Of a stretch of 64,000 nucleotides of DNA, positions 1-10,018 are shown piece by piece. The first letter of the stretch is position 1; every line of letters begins with the position of its first letter. The notes beneath the pieces were generated by a model. It saw only the letters and a list, made by a program, of their open reading frames with translations, had not been told where the DNA came from and ran no database searches. The position numbers were made by a program, and so were the translations under genes. The stretch comes from Azospirillum humicireducens (lineage in GTDB: Bacteria; Pseudomonadota; Alphaproteobacteria; Azospirillales; Azospirillaceae), in NCBI RefSeq assembly GCF_001639105.2, contig NZ_CP015285.1, positions 1,356,501 to 1,420,500 on the forward strand. Reading direction: 5' to 3'.

Positions 1-915
1 GGCGCGGGCGGCACCGAAGCGGTAGGCGGTCTCGGCCGAGATCTGCTCGGTCTGTGCCGCCAGCAGGGTCAAACGGTCGAGCAGGTCACGCTCGTCCTGC
101 AGCCCGCGCAGGCTGGCGATGCGGGCGGTGACCTCCGCCAGTCCGGCTTCGATCGGACCGATGCGGGGCAGCACGCCGCGCGCCATCGGCAAAGCCAGCA
201 GGGCAAGCACCCGGTAGGTCTCGATCTCCAGAAGCCGCTGCAACACCCGACCGGTCTGGCGCGGCGTCATCGAATGATCGGCGACCAGCATGCGGGAAAA
301 ACCGTCGCCATGGATGCGGAAATCGGTCCAGGCGGTCGCCGACCGTCCGGCGATTCGCGATCCGACATAGCTTTCCGACCCGAACATCGCCGCCATCATG
401 GCGTGCGACGGCTCCGGCGTATCGGCGTCGAGCACGGCGACATGGATGCCGACAAGCAGTTCGCCCGGCAGACCGGCCAGCCATTCCCGCGGCAGGGCGT
501 GCAGCGCCGGCTCCAGAAAGGGATCGACCAGGGCGCCCGGCGGCATGGCGCTGGGGCGGAAGACGGTCCAGGTCGAGAATTCGGTGTGCCGCTCCCACTT
601 CAGATGAAAGCTGCCGAAGGACGCGCTGTGGTGGGTGGCGCCCTGCGGCGGGCGGACCACGCCGGCCCAATCGCACAGCGCCTCCAGATGGCGGCGGTCG
701 GCATCCGTCGCCCCTTCCCCCGACAGCATCGCCAGCATCGTGGCGCGTACCGGCGCCGCCATGCATTCCGGCGGACGGGCATGAACCTCGTTGGTCAGGA
801 CCTGGCGCAGCGGATGGTCGCGCAAGGGACGAGGCCCGGCCAAGCCGCCGCCTGTACCGGACGCGCCTGCACGGTTCAGGGTATCCGTGGTCGTCGGCAC
901 CGCTCCGTCGGTCAT
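1..915 (-). CDS. DUF3422 family protein, C-terminal part beyond the window edge
   Basis: The reading frame opens at an ATG whose complement lies at 913-915 and runs 305 codons to base 1 without a stop, so the 3' end is missing. The protein carries the hallmarks of DUF3422 (predicted membrane-anchored) proteins: an early HPLRQVLTNEVHARP segment (about residues 36-50) and a LKWERHTEFSTWTVFRP segment near residue 105. Full family members are about 420-450 residues and end in transmembrane helices, which would fall outside the window. Function is unknown. The gene diverges from tldD across about 240 bases. The other long leftward frame here (86-970) is rich in Arg, Gly and Pro and is a shadow. 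Confidence 0.85.
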   Translation of the reverse strand, partial: MTDGAVPTTTDTLNRAGASGTGGGLAGPRPLRDHPLRQVLTNEVHARPPECMAAPVRATMLAMLSGEGATDADRRHLEALCDWAGVVRPPQGATHHSASFGSFHLKWERHTEFSTWTVFRPSAMPPGALVDPFLEPALHALPREWLAGLPGELLVGIHVAVLDADTPEPSHAMMAAMFGSESYVGSRIAGRSATAWTDFRIHGDGFSRMLVADHSMTPRQTGRVLQRLLEIETYRVLALLALPMARGVLPRIGPIEAGLAEVTARIASLRGLQDERDLLDRLTLLAAQTEQISAETAYRFGAARA

Positions 916-1158
916 GTTTCCCTCCGCCATCCCAGCACCACCCCGTGGCCGGCCCACCATCAGGTAACACAATCCGGCGTCGGCGAACTTGCCGGATCGC
1001 GCCAGCGTCGCCACACTATAGTCAGACCGTTAGAACACATCGTACGGCGCGGCGCGAGAAGGCCCGCGATGCTACTGTGTCCTACCATGGAACGAGGCCG
1101 GCACAAGCGATCAGGCCGGGCAGGCCGGGTTCCGCCCCATCACAGGTTCGGAGTTTTC

Positions 1159-2592
<1,434 letters not shown>

Positions 2593-2615
2593 CGGCTTTC
2601 AGCGTCACATCGGAT

Positions 2616-2659
2616 GCGATGAAGGGGCCGGACCGGGGCATGGTCCGGCCCCCGTCGCA
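2616..2659 (+). terminator. Hairpin downstream of tldD
   Basis: An 11-bp perfect stem (2624-2634 with 2642-2652, 7-base loop) is extended by an outer ATGCGA/TCGCAT pairing. There is no strong T-run, so it may be a Rho-assisted or imperfect intrinsic terminator. Confidence 0.6.
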
Positions 2660-2736
2660 TTCGGGGCTTGGTCACGTCGATTGCCTGGGTATCGTCATCT
2701 CGGAGATTTTCAACTTTCCGGATGCGGTGGATGCCC

Positions 2737-3309
2737 ATGAATTCCTTTTCCCGCTTTTCCAAAGGCCCATTGCTCGCTCTTTCTCTGGCATTGGGTGTGT
2801 CGATGGCCGCGGCGCTGCCGGGCCACGCCCAGACCGCTCCTACGGCGGAGCAGGTGGCGGTCGCCAAGGCTGCCGGGACCAGCGCCGATCAGCTGAACGC
2901 GCGTGTCGTGGTCGCGAGCCACTTCTATGCCGCGACCGACCTCACCACCGCCCGCTATGCCGACGATTCAAAGGGAATCGATTTCTCCAAACCGCTGGAG
3001 GTGATCGACATCCCTGCCGGCACCACCTGGTTCCAGTATGTCCGCACCGGCTACGACACCGTCCGATTCGGGAATTTCTTCTCGCCTGTCGTCACCGCGA
3101 CGCCCGATTGCCTCGGCATTTCGGGCGCCGGCCGGGCGGAGTACAAGGCGGTGCTGCCGTCGGGCCAGGGACTGAGGTCCGTTGCCGCCCCCATCGTCGA
3201 CAGTTGGACCACGCCCGGCACCAGCGTCCAGACCGCGGGCGGCTGCACCCAGGTGGTGGTTCCCAACAGCGTCAAGGCCGGCGTCACCAGCGGCGGCCTC
3301 GCCCAATAG
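2737..3309 (+). CDS. Secreted protein of unknown function
   Basis: I do not recognise this 190-residue protein. The ATG at 2737 is preceded six bases upstream by GGTGG and gives a clean signal peptide: a basic start, a hydrophobic core (LLALSLALG) and an AQA-like cleavage area near residue 30. An ATG six bases upstream (2731) is an alternative. The mature part is about 160 residues with two cysteines (in the PDCLGIS and GGCTQ segments), which could pair in the periplasm. No enzyme motif is visible. It stands alone between tldD with its hairpin and the small gene at 3404. Confidence 0.7.
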   Translation: MNSFSRFSKGPLLALSLALGVSMAAALPGHAQTAPTAEQVAVAKAAGTSADQLNARVVVASHFYAATDLTTARYADDSKGIDFSKPLEVIDIPAGTTWFQYVRTGYDTVRFGNFFSPVVTATPDCLGISGAGRAEYKAVLPSGQGLRSVAAPIVDSWTTPGTSVQTAGGCTQVVVPNSVKAGVTSGGLAQ

Positions 3310-3403
3310 CGCCGTGACCTTCCACTCCGATTCCCTGTTCTCTTGCCGGCGGCGGACGATCAGACTGGCCGCCGCCGCCATCCACAGGAGAAAGCCCCAG
3401 GCC

Positions 3404-3691
3404 ATGGCCGACATCGCCACCACCGACGAGCTGCGCCGCCGCATCGCATACGCCTTGGCCGGCCTATCGGCATTGGCGGGACGGGAACCGGACAACAGCT
3501 GGCTGACCAGCATCCAGCGCCAGCTCGACTATGTCGACGGCGCGGCACGGGATGGCGCCAAGCGGCTGGACCGTGCCGGGGACCTGAATTTCGGCCTGCT
3601 CGCCTCCCACTATGTCGACGACGTCGATCCGGCGCTTGCCGCGGAGCTTCACGCCATCAGCGCCGCCACCCGCCGCCTGTTCGGCGGCTGA
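3404..3691 (+). CDS. Small helical protein resembling Tsi6-type immunity proteins
   Basis: A 95-residue, probably all-helical protein. Its pattern (helix, then SWLTSIQRQLDYV near residues 28-40, then a LNFGLLASHYVDDVDPALAAEL stretch near residues 57-78) resembles what I recall of Tsi6, the immunity protein that neutralises the type VI effector Tse6, an NAD(P) glycohydrolase. That link is inference from memory of the family and needs a profile search. No toxin, VgrG, PAAR or Rhs gene lies nearby, so if correct this would be an orphan immunity gene. An AGGAG sits about 13 bases upstream of the chosen ATG, rather far. Neighbours are unrelated. Confidence 0.6.
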   Translation: MADIATTDELRRRIAYALAGLSALAGREPDNSWLTSIQRQLDYVDGAARDGAKRLDRAGDLNFGLLASHYVDDVDPALAAELHAISAATRRLFGG

Positions 3692-3811
3692 CTTCGGTGG
3701 CTGAACGCCATTTTGTGCTGGCCTTCCCGGCACCCCGCTTCGATGATCGCGCATCCGGACGGCACGGCCGCCCCCGTGCCCGCATAGAATACAGAAAACG
3801 GGAGATGAGCG

Positions 3812-4351
3812 ATGGCGACGGACTCGACTGACGGACTGGCCCTGGTTTCCACCTTCTGCCCCGACCGGGTCGGACTGGTGTCCGGCATCACCAGCCACCT
3901 GTTCGACCAGGGCATCAACCTGCGCGACGCCACCTTCGCATCGCTGGGCAGCGGCGCCGAGTTCTCCGCCGTCTGTGAACTGCCCGCCGGCCTGACGGTG
4001 GCGGAGGTTCAGGCCAGCCTGTCGTCCCTGCCCGTCCTGGCCGGCGCCGAGGTGAAGGTGACGCCCTTCGCCTTCGATCCCCAGCCGGGCCCGCAGGCGA
4101 TGGTCACCCATCGCGTCGAGGTGTCGGGCGGCGACCAGCCCGGCCTCGTCGCCCGCCTGTCGGAGATCTTCACCCAGTTCGACGCCAACATCGTGCGGCT
4201 GGACGCCCAGACCCTGCCCGACCGTGCGGGCGAGCGTTATGTCCTGCGCTTCTCGGTGTCGATCCCGTCGGAGCGGGCGGAGGTTTGCCTGTCGGCGGTG
4301 GCCAACACCGCAGAAACGCTGGGACTGACCTGCCGGACCGAGGCGCTGTGA
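3812..4351 (+). CDS. Glycine cleavage regulator-like protein with two ACT domains
   Basis: This 179-residue protein consists of two ACT-type domains. The first starts at about residue 8 (ALVSTFCPDRVGLVSGIT) and the second near residue 95 (VEVSGGDQPGLVARLSEIF). This is the architecture of GcvR-like regulators that bind amino acids and act on transcription of the glycine cleavage system, though many members have no proven target. A GGAGATG box lies just upstream of the ATG. The gene converges with sugE, whose stop lies only 18 bases downstream. No gcv genes are in the window. Confidence 0.85.
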   Translation: MATDSTDGLALVSTFCPDRVGLVSGITSHLFDQGINLRDATFASLGSGAEFSAVCELPAGLTVAEVQASLSSLPVLAGAEVKVTPFAFDPQPGPQAMVTHRVEVSGGDQPGLVARLSEIFTQFDANIVRLDAQTLPDRAGERYVLRFSVSIPSERAEVCLSAVANTAETLGLTCRTEAL

Positions 4352-4369
4352 GGGGGTAAGCTACCCCCC

Positions 4370-4687
4370 TCACCCATGCAGGATTTTCAGCCCCACGATC
4401 CCGCCGACGATCGCCGCGATGCACAGCAGCCGCAGCGCCCCGGCGGGTTCGCCGAACAACCACATCCCAAGCACCGCGGTGCCCACGGTTCCAATGCCCG
4501 TCCACACCGCATAGGCGGTGCCGAGCGGCAGCGTCTTCAGCGCAGCCCCCAGCAGCAGGATGCTGGCCAGCATCGCCGCGGCGGTCAGCACACTGGGGAC
4601 CAGGCGTGTAAAGCCTTCGGTGTATTTCAGGCCGACGGCCCAACCTATTTCGAACAGACCGGCGAAGAACAGCGTGACCCACGCCAT
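4370..4687 (-). CDS. sugE: Small multidrug-resistance family guanidinium exporter (SugE/Gdx)
   Basis: A 105-residue protein with four transmembrane helices, the standard size for the SMR family. Features of the SugE/Gdx subtype are visible: [12 protein letters not shown] near residues 12-23 with the essential membrane Glu13 and the GW pair, and [10 protein letters not shown] near residues 56-65. Gdx proteins exchange guanidinium for protons. The assignment is strongly supported by the guanidine-II riboswitch directly upstream. The start ATG (complement 4685-4687) has a GGAGGG box 7 bases upstream; the longer open frame to 4744 runs through the riboswitch hairpins and is not coding. Confidence 0.95.
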   Translation of the reverse strand: MAWVTLFFAGLFEIGWAVGLKYTEGFTRLVPSVLTAAAMLASILLLGAALKTLPLGTAYAVWTGIGTVGTAVLGMWLFGEPAGALRLLCIAAIVGGIVGLKILHG

Positions 4688-4710
4688 GACGGTACCCTCC
4701 GTCCTGGAAT

Positions 4711-4763
4711 GGCGGGGTCGTCCCCACCCGGTTTGCCTCTGCAATCGGCGGGGTCGTCCCCGC
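4711..4763 (-). promoter_or_regulatory. Guanidine-II (mini-ykkC) riboswitch upstream of sugE
   Basis: Read on the minus strand, the leader contains two hairpins, each capped by the four-base loop ACGA: a 6-bp stem (GCGGGG/CCCCGC, 4763-4748) and a 7-bp stem with one G-U pair (GGUGGGG/CCCCGCC, 4728-4711), separated by 19 bases. Two GC-rich hairpins with ACGR loops in front of an SMR exporter is exactly the guanidine-II (mini-ykkC) architecture. The second hairpin ends 10 bases before the GGAGGG ribosome binding site (4700-4695), which fits control at translation initiation. Seen directly; the ligand is inferred from the class. Confidence 0.93.
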
Positions 4764-4926
4764 GGGCCTGACCGCAGATAGGACAGGCTGCAGGCCCAGT
4801 CAAGACGGCCGGGTCAAGACGGGCGGGGAATGTTGCATCGCCACGCCAGCCCGTGCAGGATGGGGTTCCTGAATGGTTCCCCCCTTCGCCGCTGGCGGCG
4901 CTGGGGGCTTTCGACGTTGGACTGCA

Positions 4927-5250
4927 ATGACCGAAAACGGCCCCCACACGGCTTCCGAGGCACCGGCTCCCGAGAAGGCCGAATCGCTTGAAAACCGGCG
5001 CAAGCGGCTGCGCTTCCGCTCCTGGCACCGCGGCACGCGCGAGATGGATCTGCTGATGGGCAGCTTCGCCGACGCCCATGTCGGCGGCTTCGACCAGGTT
5101 ATGCTCGACCGCTTCGAGGCGCTGCTGGAGCTTGGCGATCCCGACCTCTACGACTGGATGTCGGGCCGCGAGCCGGTCCCGGCGGAGCATGACACTGACG
5201 TGATGCGCCTGTTGACGGCGTTCCGTTACACACCACGTCAAGGCTCCTGA
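4927..5250 (+). CDS. sdhE: FAD assembly factor SdhE (succinate dehydrogenase assembly factor 2)
   Basis: This 107-residue protein matches SdhE/Sdh5, which promotes covalent flavin attachment to the SdhA subunit of succinate dehydrogenase. The conserved RGTREMDLLMG motif (RGxxE) lies near residues 37-47, followed by YDWMSGREP near residue 77. The ATG at 4927 gives the normal length with a somewhat long hydrophilic N-terminus; a further in-frame ATG at 4873 lies in less protein-like sequence. It sits between sugE (divergent) and mfd (same strand, 56 bases downstream), a neighbourhood (sdhE next to mfd) that recurs in alphaproteobacteria. Confidence 0.93.
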   Translation: MTENGPHTASEAPAPEKAESLENRRKRLRFRSWHRGTREMDLLMGSFADAHVGGFDQVMLDRFEALLELGDPDLYDWMSGREPVPAEHDTDVMRLLTAFRYTPRQGS

Positions 5251-5306
5251 CGGAGCCCGCTCCCGACATTTCCAGACTGTCCCCCGCATCTCCGAGGCAT
5301 CCTCCT

Positions 5307-8300
5307 TTGGTCAGTTACGATCTCCAGCCCGGCCGCGCCGGCCGTCTCCTGATCGGCGGCGCGCCCGAGGGTCATGACGCCCGCATCCTGGCGGAGCTTG
5401 CGCAGAAGGCCGGGGCCTATGGCCTGCTGCATGTGGCGCTGGACGACACGCGCTGCGCCCTGCTGGCGGAAGCGCTGGCCTTCTTCGCGCCGAAGCTGGA
5501 GGTGCTGACCTTCCCGGCCTGGGACTGCCTGCCCTATGACCGGGTGTCGCCGAACGGCGGCATCGTCGCCCGGCGCATCGACACGCTGACCCGGCTGATC
5601 GCCCGGCGCGACGCGGCGGCGAACCGCGACGGTCTGGCGCCGCTGATCGTGCTGACCACCGTCAACGCCGTGTTGCAGAAGGTGCCGCCGCGCAGCGCCT
5701 TCAAGAACGCGGTGTTCTCGGCCAAGCTGCGCGACCGGATCGACCTGGAGAAGCTCCAGCGCTACCTCGCCGGCAATGGCTACACCCGCGCCCAGACGGT
5801 GCGGGAACCGGGCGAGTTCGCCGTGCGCGGCGGCATCGTCGACCTGTTCCCGCCCGGCACCGAGGAGCCGCTGCGCCTCGACCTGTTCGGCGACGAGCTG
5901 GAGGGCGTGCGCGCCTTCGACCCGATGACCCAGCGCACCACCGACAAGCGCGACAAGGTCGAGCTGAAGCCAATGTCGGAGGTCTTTCTCGACGAGGCCG
6001 GGATCGCCCGTTTCCGCTCCGGCTACCGCGAGCTGTTCGGTGCGGTGACCGACGACGACCCGCTCTACGAGGCGATTTCCGCCGGGCGCAGCTATGGCGG
6101 GATGGAGCATTGGCTGCCGCTGTTCCACGAGAGCATGGACACGGTGCTGGATTACCTGCCGCGCGGCATCGTCAGCCTGGACCATCAGGCGGCCGAGGCG
6201 CGCGACGCCCGCATCGCCCAGGTGGTCGATTTCCACGCCTCGCGCGACGGCATGATGACCATCGAGAAGCGGGCGGGCTCGCCGGTCTACAAGCCGGTGC
6301 CGGTCGCCTCGATGTTCCTCGACGGGATCGGCTGGGACGCGCTGCTGGCGGAGCGCGCGGTGGCGCAACTTCAGATTTTCTCCACGCCCCCCGGCATCAA
6401 GGGGACGGTGGATGCCGGCGGCAAGCGCGGCCACGACTTCGCGGAGGAGCGCAACCGGCCCGACGTGAATGTCTTCGACGCGGTGAAGGACCATATCCGC
6501 AGCTTGCGCGCCGACGGGCGCCGCGTGCTGATCGCCGGATATTCCGCCGGATCGCGCGACCGACTGTCCAACGTCCTGGCCGACCATGGCATTCCGGGGC
6601 TGGAACCGGCGGAGAGCATGGAGGATGTGCGCCGCTTCGACCGCGGCATCATCGGCACCATCGTGCTGGGGATGGAGCATGGCTTCACCTCCGCCGACCT
6701 CGCCGTCATCACCGAGCAGGACATACTGGGCGACCGTCTGGTCCGCCCGGCCAAGAAGAAGCGCAAGGCCGCCAACTTCATCGCCGAGCATTCGGCCCTG
6801 CATGAGGGCGACATCGTCGTCCACATGGACCACGGCATCGGCCGCTACGACGGGCTGGAGACGCTGGATGTCACCGGCGCCCCGCACGACTGCCTGCGCC
6901 TGATCTACGAGGGCGGCGACAAGCTCTATGTTCCGGTCGAGAACATCGAGGTGCTGTCGCGCTACGGCTCGGAGGATGCCAATGTCCAGCTCGACAAGCT
7001 GGGCGGCGCCGGCTGGCAGGGCCGCAAGGCACGGGTCAAGAAGCGCCTGAAGGACATGGCGGAAGCCCTGCTGAAGATCGCGGCGGAGCGCATGCTGAAG
7101 AAGGCCGATCCGGTGCTGACGCCGGAAGGGGTCTATCAGGAATTTGCCGCCCGCTTCCCCTACCCCGAGACCGACGACCAGTTGAAGGCGATCGAGGACA
7201 TCTTCACCGACCTAGGCAGCGGCCGGCCGATGGATCGTCTGGTCTGCGGCGACGTCGGCTTCGGCAAGACCGAGGTGGCTCTGCGTGCCGCCTTCATGGT
7301 GGCGATGAGCGGCAAGCAGGTCGCCGTCGTCGTGCCAACCACCCTGCTGGCCCGCCAGCATTTCAAGACCTTCTCCACCCGGTTCAATGGGCTGCCGGTC
7401 CGCGTGGTCCAGCTGTCGCGCATGGTCACCGCCCGCGAACAGACGCTGGTCAAGAAGGAACTGGCGGAGGGCACCGCCGACATCGTCGTCGGCACCCATG
7501 CCCTGCTCGCCAAGGGTCTCGACTTCAAGCGGCTCGGCATGGTCATCGTCGACGAGGAGCAGCATTTCGGCGTGAAGCAGAAGGAGCGGCTGAAGGAGCT
7601 GCGCGCCGACATCCATGTGTTGACGCTGACCGCCACGCCAATTCCACGCACGCTCCAGATGGCTCTGTCCGGCGTGCGCGAGCTGTCGCTGATCGCGACC
7701 CCGCCGGTGGACCGGCTGGCGGTGCGCACCTTCGTCCTGCCCTATGACCCGGTGGTGATCCGCGAGGCGATCCTGCGCGAGCATTACCGCGGCGGCCAGA
7801 GCTTCTATGTCTGCCCGCGCGTCGAGGATCTGGCGAAGGTCGCCGAGCGGGTGCGCGAATTGGTGCCGGAGGTCAAGATCGTCACCGCCCATGGCCAGAT
7901 GGCGGCCAGCGAGCTGGAAGACGTGATGACCGCCTTCGACGAGGGCAAGTTCGAGGTTCTGCTCGCCACCAACATCATCGAAAGCGGCCTGGACATCCCC
8001 AACGCCAACACGCTGATTGTCCACCGCGCCGACCTGTTCGGGCTGGCTCAGCTCTATCAGATCCGCGGCCGCGTCGGCCGGTCGAAGAAGCGCGGCTACG
8101 CCTATCTGACCTACGCTCCCAACAAGCCGCTGAGCAGCACCGCCCAGCAGCGCCTGCACGTCATCGAGACGCTGGACAGCCTGGGCGCCGGCTTCCAGCT
8201 CGCCAGCCACGACATGGACATCCGCGGCGCCGGCAATCTGCTGGGCGAGGAGCAGTCGGGTCAGGTGCGCGAGGTCGGCGTCGAGCTCTACCAGCAGATG

Positions 8301-8948
8301 CTGGAGGAGGCCGTCGCCAATGCCCGCGCGGCGATGCAGGAGGGTGCGGTCGCCGCCGCCGCGGCGCAGGAGTGGGTGCCGCAGATCAACCTGGGCACGC
8401 CGGTGCTGATCCCGGAAAGCTACGTCCCCGACCTGACGGTGCGGCTGTCGCTGTACCGCCGCATCGCCGATCTGGTGGACCGGGCCGAGGTGGACGGCTT
8501 CGCCGCCGAACTGATCGACCGCTTCGGCAAGCTGCCGGAGGAGGTGGAGAACCTGCTGGACGTCGTCACCATCAAGCGCTGGTGCAAACAGGCCAACATC
8601 GACCGGGTGGATGCCGGGCCGAAGGGGCTGGTGCTGGCCTTCCACGACAATTTCTATGCCGAGCCGGCCAAACTGCTGACCTACATCGCCCAGCATCTGA
8701 CGCTGATGAAGCTGCGGCCCGACCACAAGCTGGTCTATGTCCGCGAATGGCCCGATCCGCAGGCCCGCGTGCGCAGCGTGCAGAAGCTGGTGAAGGATCT
8801 GGCGGAGATGGCGTCGGGCGGCGGCGTGCCGCGCGGCGAGACCCCGCCGCCCCCCCCTCCCCCGCCGCCACCAAAGCCGACCGGCGCCAAGATCGCGTCG
8901 CGCTTCGGCACACCGTCCCGCTTCGGCCGTCCGACCGGGCGGCGCTGA
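5307..8948 (+). CDS. mfd: Transcription-repair coupling factor Mfd
   Basis: Mfd releases RNA polymerase stalled at DNA lesions and recruits UvrA. The 1213 residues show the full plan: the UvrB-like N-terminus, the CarD-like RNA polymerase interaction domain (LHEGDIVVHMDHGIGRYDG, about residues 498-516), and a RecG-like helicase with Walker A GDVGFGKT at 648-655, a DEEQH box near 749-753 and TATPIPRTL near 775. The start is TTG at 5307; no better ATG precedes the conserved N-terminus. Unusually, the C-terminus carries a run of ten prolines (about residues 1182-1191) and a basic tail. The stop is one base before the next start, so the two genes are coupled. Confidence 0.98.
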   Translation: MVSYDLQPGRAGRLLIGGAPEGHDARILAELAQKAGAYGLLHVALDDTRCALLAEALAFFAPKLEVLTFPAWDCLPYDRVSPNGGIVARRIDTLTRLIARRDAAANRDGLAPLIVLTTVNAVLQKVPPRSAFKNAVFSAKLRDRIDLEKLQRYLAGNGYTRAQTVREPGEFAVRGGIVDLFPPGTEEPLRLDLFGDELEGVRAFDPMTQRTTDKRDKVELKPMSEVFLDEAGIARFRSGYRELFGAVTDDDPLYEAISAGRSYGGMEHWLPLFHESMDTVLDYLPRGIVSLDHQAAEARDARIAQVVDFHASRDGMMTIEKRAGSPVYKPVPVASMFLDGIGWDALLAERAVAQLQIFSTPPGIKGTVDAGGKRGHDFAEERNRPDVNVFDAVKDHIRSLRADGRRVLIAGYSAGSRDRLSNVLADHGIPGLEPAESMEDVRRFDRGIIGTIVLGMEHGFTSADLAVITEQDILGDRLVRPAKKKRKAANFIAEHSALHEGDIVVHMDHGIGRYDGLETLDVTGAPHDCLRLIYEGGDKLYVPVENIEVLSRYGSEDANVQLDKLGGAGWQGRKARVKKRLKDMAEALLKIAAERMLKKADPVLTPEGVYQEFAARFPYPETDDQLKAIEDIFTDLGSGRPMDRLVCGDVGFGKTEVALRAAFMVAMSGKQVAVVVPTTLLARQHFKTFSTRFNGLPVRVVQLSRMVTAREQTLVKKELAEGTADIVVGTHALLAKGLDFKRLGMVIVDEEQHFGVKQKERLKELRADIHVLTLTATPIPRTLQMALSGVRELSLIATPPVDRLAVRTFVLPYDPVVIREAILREHYRGGQSFYVCPRVEDLAKVAERVRELVPEVKIVTAHGQMAASELEDVMTAFDEGKFEVLLATNIIESGLDIPNANTLIVHRADLFGLAQLYQIRGRVGRSKKRGYAYLTYAPNKPLSSTAQQRLHVIETLDSLGAGFQLASHDMDIRGAGNLLGEEQSGQVREVGVELYQQMLEEAVANARAAMQEGAVAAAAAQEWVPQINLGTPVLIPESYVPDLTVRLSLYRRIADLVDRAEVDGFAAELIDRFGKLPEEVENLLDVVTIKRWCKQANIDRVDAGPKGLVLAFHDNFYAEPAKLLTYIAQHLTLMKLRPDHKLVYVREWPDPQARVRSVQKLVKDLAEMASGGGVPRGETPPPPPPPPPPKPTGAKIASRFGTPSRFGRPTGRR

Positions 8949-8949
8949 G

Positions 8950-9903
8950 ATGACCGACCTGACCCGCGAAGCGTCGCTCGCCCGCCGGCTGGCGCGCGGC
9001 GACCGGCGGTCGGCGGGCGACGCACCGTCCGTCGCCGACGAGGTATCGGCCGACCGCGGCAAGCTGGCGGAACTGGTCGGCTGCCTGTTCGATCAGGATG
9101 CCAGCGTGCGCATGCGCGCCGCCGACGCGCTGGAACGGGTGTCGCGCGGCAATCCCGGCTGGCTCGACGCTTACGTCGACCATCTGCTGACCGACGCCGT
9201 CGCCATCGAACAGGCGGAGGTGCGCTGGCACATCGCCCAGATCGTTCCCCGACTGACCATGGACGACGCACAGCGCCGCCGCGCCGCCGTCCTGCTGGCC
9301 GACTGGTTCGAGAACAGCCCCAGCCGCATCGTCCAGACCAGCGCGTTGCAGGCCGTGGTGGATCTGGCGGAATCGGATGCCGGCCTGCGCGCCACCTCGG
9401 CCGAAATGCTCGGGCGCGCAATGCGCTCAGGCGTGCCGTCGCTGGCCGCCCGCGCCCGGCGCATCCTGAAGCCCTTCGAGGTGGACGAGGCGACGCTGAC
9501 CGCAGCCTTGGTGCGCGAGCAAACCGGCCTGACCCTGTCCGTGCTGCCCGACCGTCTGGCCGTGGCGCAGTTGCCGTCCGGCAGCGGCCTGCCGGACTGG
9601 CTCGACTGGAGCGACCCGCTGGTCGGCGCCACCCGCACCGGCGAGGAACTGTCGATCCTCTGCCGGGAGGAGCGTGTGCCCGAGGGGGTGAAGGCGGAAC
9701 GCGGCTGGCGCGCCTTCCGGGTGGAAGGGGTGGTCGATTTCTCGCTGTTCGGCATCCTGGCCCGCATCGCGGTTCCGCTGGCCCAGGCCCATGTGCCGAT
9801 CTTTGCGATCTCGACCTACAACACCGATTACGTGCTGGTCCGCGCCGATGACTTCGACAAGGCGGCCGACGTGCTGTCCCTGAGCTGCACGGTGAAGCGG
9901 TAG
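8950..9903 (+). CDS. HEAT-repeat-like domain fused to an ACT domain
   Basis: A 317-residue protein in two parts. Residues about 30-175 are helical with repeats such as VRMRAADALERVS, VRWHIAQIVPRL and VQTSALQAVVDLA, typical of HEAT-type solenoids. From about residue 194 the sequence becomes an ACT domain of the CASTOR-like, stand-alone type: LTLSVLPDRLAVAQL, ELSILCREERVP, VDFSLFGILARIAVPLA and IFAISTYNTDYVLV. The ACT part is usually a separate protein of about 130 residues. The frame is continuous, so this is a real fusion unless a GTG near 9508 also starts a separate product. Role unknown; perhaps a ligand-sensing adaptor. It begins one base after the mfd stop. Confidence 0.8.
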   Translation: MTDLTREASLARRLARGDRRSAGDAPSVADEVSADRGKLAELVGCLFDQDASVRMRAADALERVSRGNPGWLDAYVDHLLTDAVAIEQAEVRWHIAQIVPRLTMDDAQRRRAAVLLADWFENSPSRIVQTSALQAVVDLAESDAGLRATSAEMLGRAMRSGVPSLAARARRILKPFEVDEATLTAALVREQTGLTLSVLPDRLAVAQLPSGSGLPDWLDWSDPLVGATRTGEELSILCREERVPEGVKAERGWRAFRVEGVVDFSLFGILARIAVPLAQAHVPIFAISTYNTDYVLVRADDFDKAADVLSLSCTVKR

Positions 9904-10018
9904 AAAGAGGGCAGGTTCTCACAATGCGGCGGCAATCCCCTCTCCCGCAATCGGACCGGCCTTCGGCCGCCCGAGAGCGGAAGAGGGTTCGGGGCGAAAT
10001 GCCGGCGATCGTTCGCCG

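Noticed and set aside
86-970. Leftward 294-residue frame
   Set aside because: Extremely rich in Arg, Gly, Pro and Ala and out of frame with the DUF3422 protein, which shows clear conserved blocks; this is its shadow.
2668-2736. Longer start for the secreted protein at 2737
   Set aside because: The 23 extra residues are Arg/Ser-rich and would bury the signal peptide; the ATG at 2737 has a better-placed GGTGG.
5238-6887. Leftward frame of 549 residues opposite mfd
   Set aside because: Antisense shadow of the mfd N-terminal half.
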